Assembly (NCBI GenBank): GCA_030671565.1
Contig: DAOVIC010000015.1
Location: 1-16,386 of the forward strand
DNA from: Anaerohalosphaeraceae bacterium
GTDB lineage: Bacteria > Planctomycetota > Phycisphaerae > Sedimentisphaerales > Anaerohalosphaeraceae
Length of the DNA: 16,386 nt
Direction of reading: 5' to 3'
A program made the position numbers and the translations under genes. The notes under the pieces were generated by a model. The model was not told where the DNA came from, searched no databases, and was given only the letters and a program-made list of their open reading frames with translations. Below, piece by piece: positions 14,431 to 16,386 of the stretch (positions within the stretch are counted from its first letter, which is position 1; every line of letters starts with the position of its first letter).

Positions 14431-15795
14431 TTACAGTCGCGAGTATCGGGCTGTCGATCCGAAGGTTGAGGGTTCGAGTCCCTTCGGGGGCGTGTTGGGT
14501 TTAGCTTCAGTGGAAATTGTAATATTTGGTTTCCCTGGTTTTGGTCGATCTTTTCTGTTTGCGAACAGCCATGTTGTGTACTTAATATTTCCCCACACTT
14601 TTGCGGCGGTTGCTACGTGGTTTGTTTTTGGGAACTCTATGTACAGGCTGTCTCCTGAGGCTTTGGCAATCTCTTCGTAAACGGCTTTGCTTCCGAATCG
14701 CATGGGGTCCTGGTCGCCTGCGAATATTCTTGTCGGTACGTGTTTGTATTGTTTTACCTGCTGTTTTAGTTCGGTAAGGTATTGGCCCGACGGTGTCGAG
14801 CCTACAGGACCTATTGGCCAGCCGGCTACGGGGATGGCAGCTGCGAACAGGTCGTGGTCGGCTTTTAAGAATTCCCAGCATGCTTTGCCGCCGTATGAAA
14901 AACCTGTCAGGTATACCCGGTTGTTGTCGATGTTTATGTTTTTATCGTCGATCAAGGTTTGTACCAGTTTGAGGGTTGCGTGTGTGTACCATCCGTTTTC
15001 GTTTACGGCGGGCCAGTCAGGATGGTATGGGGTCGGGGCGCCCATTTTTCCTTTTGGGAAGTATGGGGCCGGGACAGTTTCCATCGGCGGTATCTGTGTT
15101 ACAAGGCTGAAGCATTCGAATTCTCGTTTGTGGTAGTAATTTGTAAAGAGGTATCTGGCGAAAATGACCTGTTCCATGCTTCGTTTGTTGTCGGTGCCTA
15201 TGCCGCCTGAGCCTGATACGCTTATGACGAGGGGGTATTTTTTTGCGGGGTCGTAGTTGCGGGGGAACATGAAGCGGTAGGGCAAGTCATTGTTTGCGAA
15301 TGTGAATGTTTCGGGTGTGTGGCCGTAGAGTGCTTCTTTGGTCCGGGAGTATTGGTAGCGGATGGCTTTTATGCGGACATTTTGTTCGGGCTGGAGTATC
15401 AGCCATGCGTATCGCTGGCCCTTGTAGCGAGATACTGCTTCGATCGAGGCGCCCGATTTAAGGGTTTTTAGACGTGTGTGCAGGTGTGATTTTGCGATGA
15501 CATTCTGTAAGTCGGGCGTATCTGAATAGCCTATGCTCATTTTTATTTGGCCGGGGCCGGCAAAATCTGCTGTGATCTTGTGAAAGTTTATTTCGCAGCC
15601 TTCTGGTGAAACTATTGCCGGGGAGATCAGGCAGGGCGTCGAGTCTACCGTGGCAGGAGTCCATTTTGCCATGTCGGCGTGGGAGTATTTTTTCGTGATC
15701 CGGTCGATCTGGGGCCGGGCGGGGGTGGAGTATGCGGCGGCTGGGTGGAGTGTCCAGAGCAGTGTGATCAGGTATAATGTAAACAGCTTTTTCAT
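14431..15795 (-). CDS. Exported alpha/beta hydrolase (esterase / prolyl-oligopeptidase-like), C-terminus read from a tRNA fragment
   Basis: The protein has 454 aa. A Sec signal peptide (MKKLFTLYLITLLWTLHPAAA) covers residues 1-21. Residues about 60-150 have few landmarks and may form a beta domain. The hydrolase core starts near 172 (LPYRFMFPRNYDPAKKYPLV) and has the nucleophile elbow GFSYGG with Ser300, an acid in GDQDP (D361 or D363) and His393 in KTNHV. The fold resembles LpqC/PHB-depolymerase-like esterases; the substrate is unknown. The last residues, from about 436 (PPKGLEPSTFGSTARYS), are the antisense reading of the tRNA-Asp fragment at 14445-14492. The native C-terminus was probably replaced or extended when that boundary formed. 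The domain ends near 413, so activity is likely kept. It has its own promoter and is not part of the uronate operon. Confidence 0.8.
   Translation of the reverse strand: MKKLFTLYLITLLWTLHPAAAYSTPARPQIDRITKKYSHADMAKWTPATVDSTPCLISPAIVSPEGCEINFHKITADFAGPGQIKMSIGYSDTPDLQNVIAKSHLHTRLKTLKSGASIEAVSRYKGQRYAWLILQPEQNVRIKAIRYQYSRTKEALYGHTPETFTFANNDLPYRFMFPRNYDPAKKYPLVISVSGSGGIGTDNKRSMEQVIFARYLFTNYYHKREFECFSLVTQIPPMETVPAPYFPKGKMGAPTPYHPDWPAVNENGWYTHATLKLVQTLIDDKNINIDNNRVYLTGFSYGGKACWEFLKADHDLFAAAIPVAGWPIGPVGSTPSGQYLTELKQQVKQYKHVPTRIFAGDQDPMRFGSKAVYEEIAKASGDSLYIEFPKTNHVATAAKVWGNIKYTTWLFANRKDRPKPGKPNITISTEAKPNTPPKGLEPSTFGSTARYSRL
14445..14492 (+). pseudogene. 3' half of tRNA-Asp(GTC), probable attachment-site remnant
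   Basis: The segment folds as the 3' half of a tRNA. The anticodon stem is TCGGG/TCCGA (14446-14450, 14458-14462) around loop CTGTCGA with anticodon GTC. Next come variable bases AGGTT, T-stem GAGGG/CCCTT around TTCGAGT (14473-14479), and the acceptor 3' strand CGGGGGC (14485-14491) with discriminator G. CCA is not encoded. Upstream of 14445 there is no D-arm and no matching GCCCCCG acceptor strand, so the 5' half is missing. A half that begins at the anticodon stem is what site-specific integration into a tRNA leaves at one end of an element. By orientation, the element would lie to the left and native chromosome to the right. Confidence 0.75.
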
Positions 15796-15823
15796 TTGGC
15801 TCTCTCAATATAATTATCCTTAC

Positions 15824-15851
15824 ATTATAGCTGCAAGTCGGTTTTTGGCAA
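15824..15851 (-). promoter_or_regulatory. Promoter of the exported hydrolase
   Basis: On the minus strand TTGCCA (15846-15851) and a perfect TATAAT (15824-15829) are separated by 16 nt, with the ATG 28 nt beyond the -10 box. This is the best sigma-70 match in the window. Confidence 0.6.
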
Positions 15852-15871
15852 TAGTAAGGAGGAATATATTA

Positions 15872-15952
15872 GTGTCAGGTTGGTTGTGGCAAGATATTCG
15901 GTTGTTTGTTATAATCTTTCGCTATGGAAACGAAGATCATTACAATCGATAA
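15872..15952 (+). CDS. Possible 26-codon leader ORF overlapping the start of tsaC
   Basis: A full AAGGAGG (15856-15862) stands 9 nt before a GTG at 15872. The frame reads VSGWLWQDIRLFVIIFRYGN and ends at 15952, overlapping the tsaC start in another frame. No promoter clearly places the transcript start upstream of this site. The only good -10 box lies inside the ORF, so translation is doubtful. Confidence 0.2.
   Translation: MSGWLWQDIRLFVIIFRYGNEDHYNR
15910..15915 (+). promoter_or_regulatory. -10 box immediately upstream of tsaC
   Basis: A perfect TATAAT ends only 8 nt before the tsaC ATG at 15924. A start about 7 nt downstream would give an essentially leaderless mRNA. No Shine-Dalgarno lies in those 8 bases, which fits. 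The -35 region is poor (TTGTGG at 20 nt spacing). Confidence 0.4.
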
Positions 15953-16386
15953 TGCGGAAAGGGATGCTTCGGCGATAAAGAGTGCCGCTGAGGTTCTTGA
16001 TGGGGGCGGGCTGGTTGCATTTCCTACTGAGACGGTTTACGGGATAGGTTGTAAGGCCGACAGTGAGGCTATCGAGCGGCTTGATGCGGTTAAGAACCGG
16101 CCTGGGGATAAGCGGTACACTTTGCATATCGGCGATAAGAGTCAGTTGGGGGATTATGTGCCGGTTGTGCCATTTAGGGCACAGAAGCTGATGTCTAAGG
16201 TTTGGCCGGGGCCTTTGACGCTTGTTTTTCAGCTGGATGAGGAAAGTTTGAAGTTGCAGAGGGAGAAGTTGGGGGACGATTGTTTTGAGACCCTTTATCG
16301 TGACGGTTCTATCGGGGTTCGGTGTCCTGATGAGCCGATCGCCCGGGCGTTGCTTTCGGCGGCGAAATCGGCGATCGTTGCTCCCA
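15924..16386 (+). CDS. tsaC: L-threonylcarbamoyladenylate synthase (Sua5/YrdC/TsaC), 3' end outside window
   Basis: The frame starts at ATG 15924 and is open to the right edge (154 codons). The opening METKIITIDNAERDASAIKS leads to LDGGGLVAFPTETVYGIGCK at about residues 25-44, the strongest hallmark of the YrdC fold. KNRPGDKR matches the KxRP..K motif that binds ATP/threonine, then WPGPLTLVF and SIGVRCPDEPIARALL. The enzyme makes threonylcarbamoyl-AMP from threonine, bicarbonate and ATP for the t6A37 modification of ANN-decoding tRNAs. It is a housekeeping gene, consistent with native chromosome to the right of the tRNA scar. The part seen shows no defect. Confidence 0.92.
   Translation, partial: METKIITIDNAERDASAIKSAAEVLDGGGLVAFPTETVYGIGCKADSEAIERLDAVKNRPGDKRYTLHIGDKSQLGDYVPVVPFRAQKLMSKVWPGPLTLVFQLDEESLKLQREKLGDDCFETLYRDGSIGVRCPDEPIARALLSAAKSAIVAP

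Noticed and set aside
14418..14492. A complete, functional tRNA-Asp
   Set aside because: The 3' half is perfect, but no D-arm and no GCCCCCG acceptor strand precede the anticodon stem, and CCA is not encoded.
1..16386. CRISPR arrays, insertion sequences, toxin-antitoxin or phage-defence genes
   Set aside because: No spaced direct repeats, transposase or integrase motifs, or defence-type domains were seen on either strand beyond the short uncertain fragment at 14140-14409.

Overview
The window (about 16.4 kb) looks like a carbohydrate-catabolism locus from a PVC-group bacterium, most likely a Planctomycetota member of the Phycisphaerae type. This is inference. It rests on the Gfo/Idh/MocA and DUF1080 proteins, the Tat-type and lipoprotein leaders, moderate GC, a TRAP uronate transporter and Shine-Dalgarno-led genes. 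No marker gene fixes the taxon.

Layout. (1) Positions 1-166 hold the C-terminal end of a + strand gene, probably another Gfo/Idh/MocA-type oxidoreductase. (2) Positions 240-12811 form one long minus-strand series of ten genes. Read in transcription order they are: an SDR fructuronate reductase (uxuB type), a decayed SGNH-hydrolase remnant, a LarA-family nickel-pincer racemase/epimerase homologue, a PfkB sugar-acid kinase, 6-phosphogluconate dehydrogenase (gnd), uronate isomerase (uxaC), a three-gene TRAP transporter (dctP, dctQ, dctM), a DUF1080 lipoprotein, and a three-domain Gfo/Idh/MocA-DUF1080-CBM fusion. The last two may have their own promoter. (3) Positions 12812-13021 are a divergent control region with promoter-like boxes facing both ways and a 24-bp palindrome. 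(4) Positions 13022-14230 encode a + strand ROK-family regulator. (5) Around 14445-14492 lies the intact 3' half of a tRNA-Asp(GTC) with no 5' half, which is the usual scar of a tRNA-targeted insertion. (6) Positions 14431-15795 (minus) encode an exported alpha/beta hydrolase whose C-terminus is read from that tRNA scar. (7) From 15924 a 5'-partial tsaC/Sua5 gene runs off the right edge.

How the genes may work together. TRAP uptake and UxaC would convert glucuronate to fructuronate, and the SDR would reduce fructuronate to D-mannonate. The classic route then needs mannonate dehydratase (UxuA) and KDPG aldolase, and neither is present here. Instead the cluster has a LarA homologue that keeps the His/Lys/His active-site spacing, a sugar-acid kinase and a full-length gnd. 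D-mannonate and D-gluconate are C2 epimers. The gene set therefore suggests an untested shunt: glucuronate -> fructuronate -> mannonate -> (LarA-type 2-epimerase) gluconate -> (kinase) 6-phosphogluconate -> (Gnd) ribulose-5-phosphate + CO2 + NADPH. This is the most interesting hypothesis in the window. The second is the fusion protein, which joins a putative glycoside 3-oxidase (Gfo/Idh/MocA) to a putative 3-keto-glycoside-cleaving domain (DUF1080) and a carbohydrate-binding-like domain in one exported chain.
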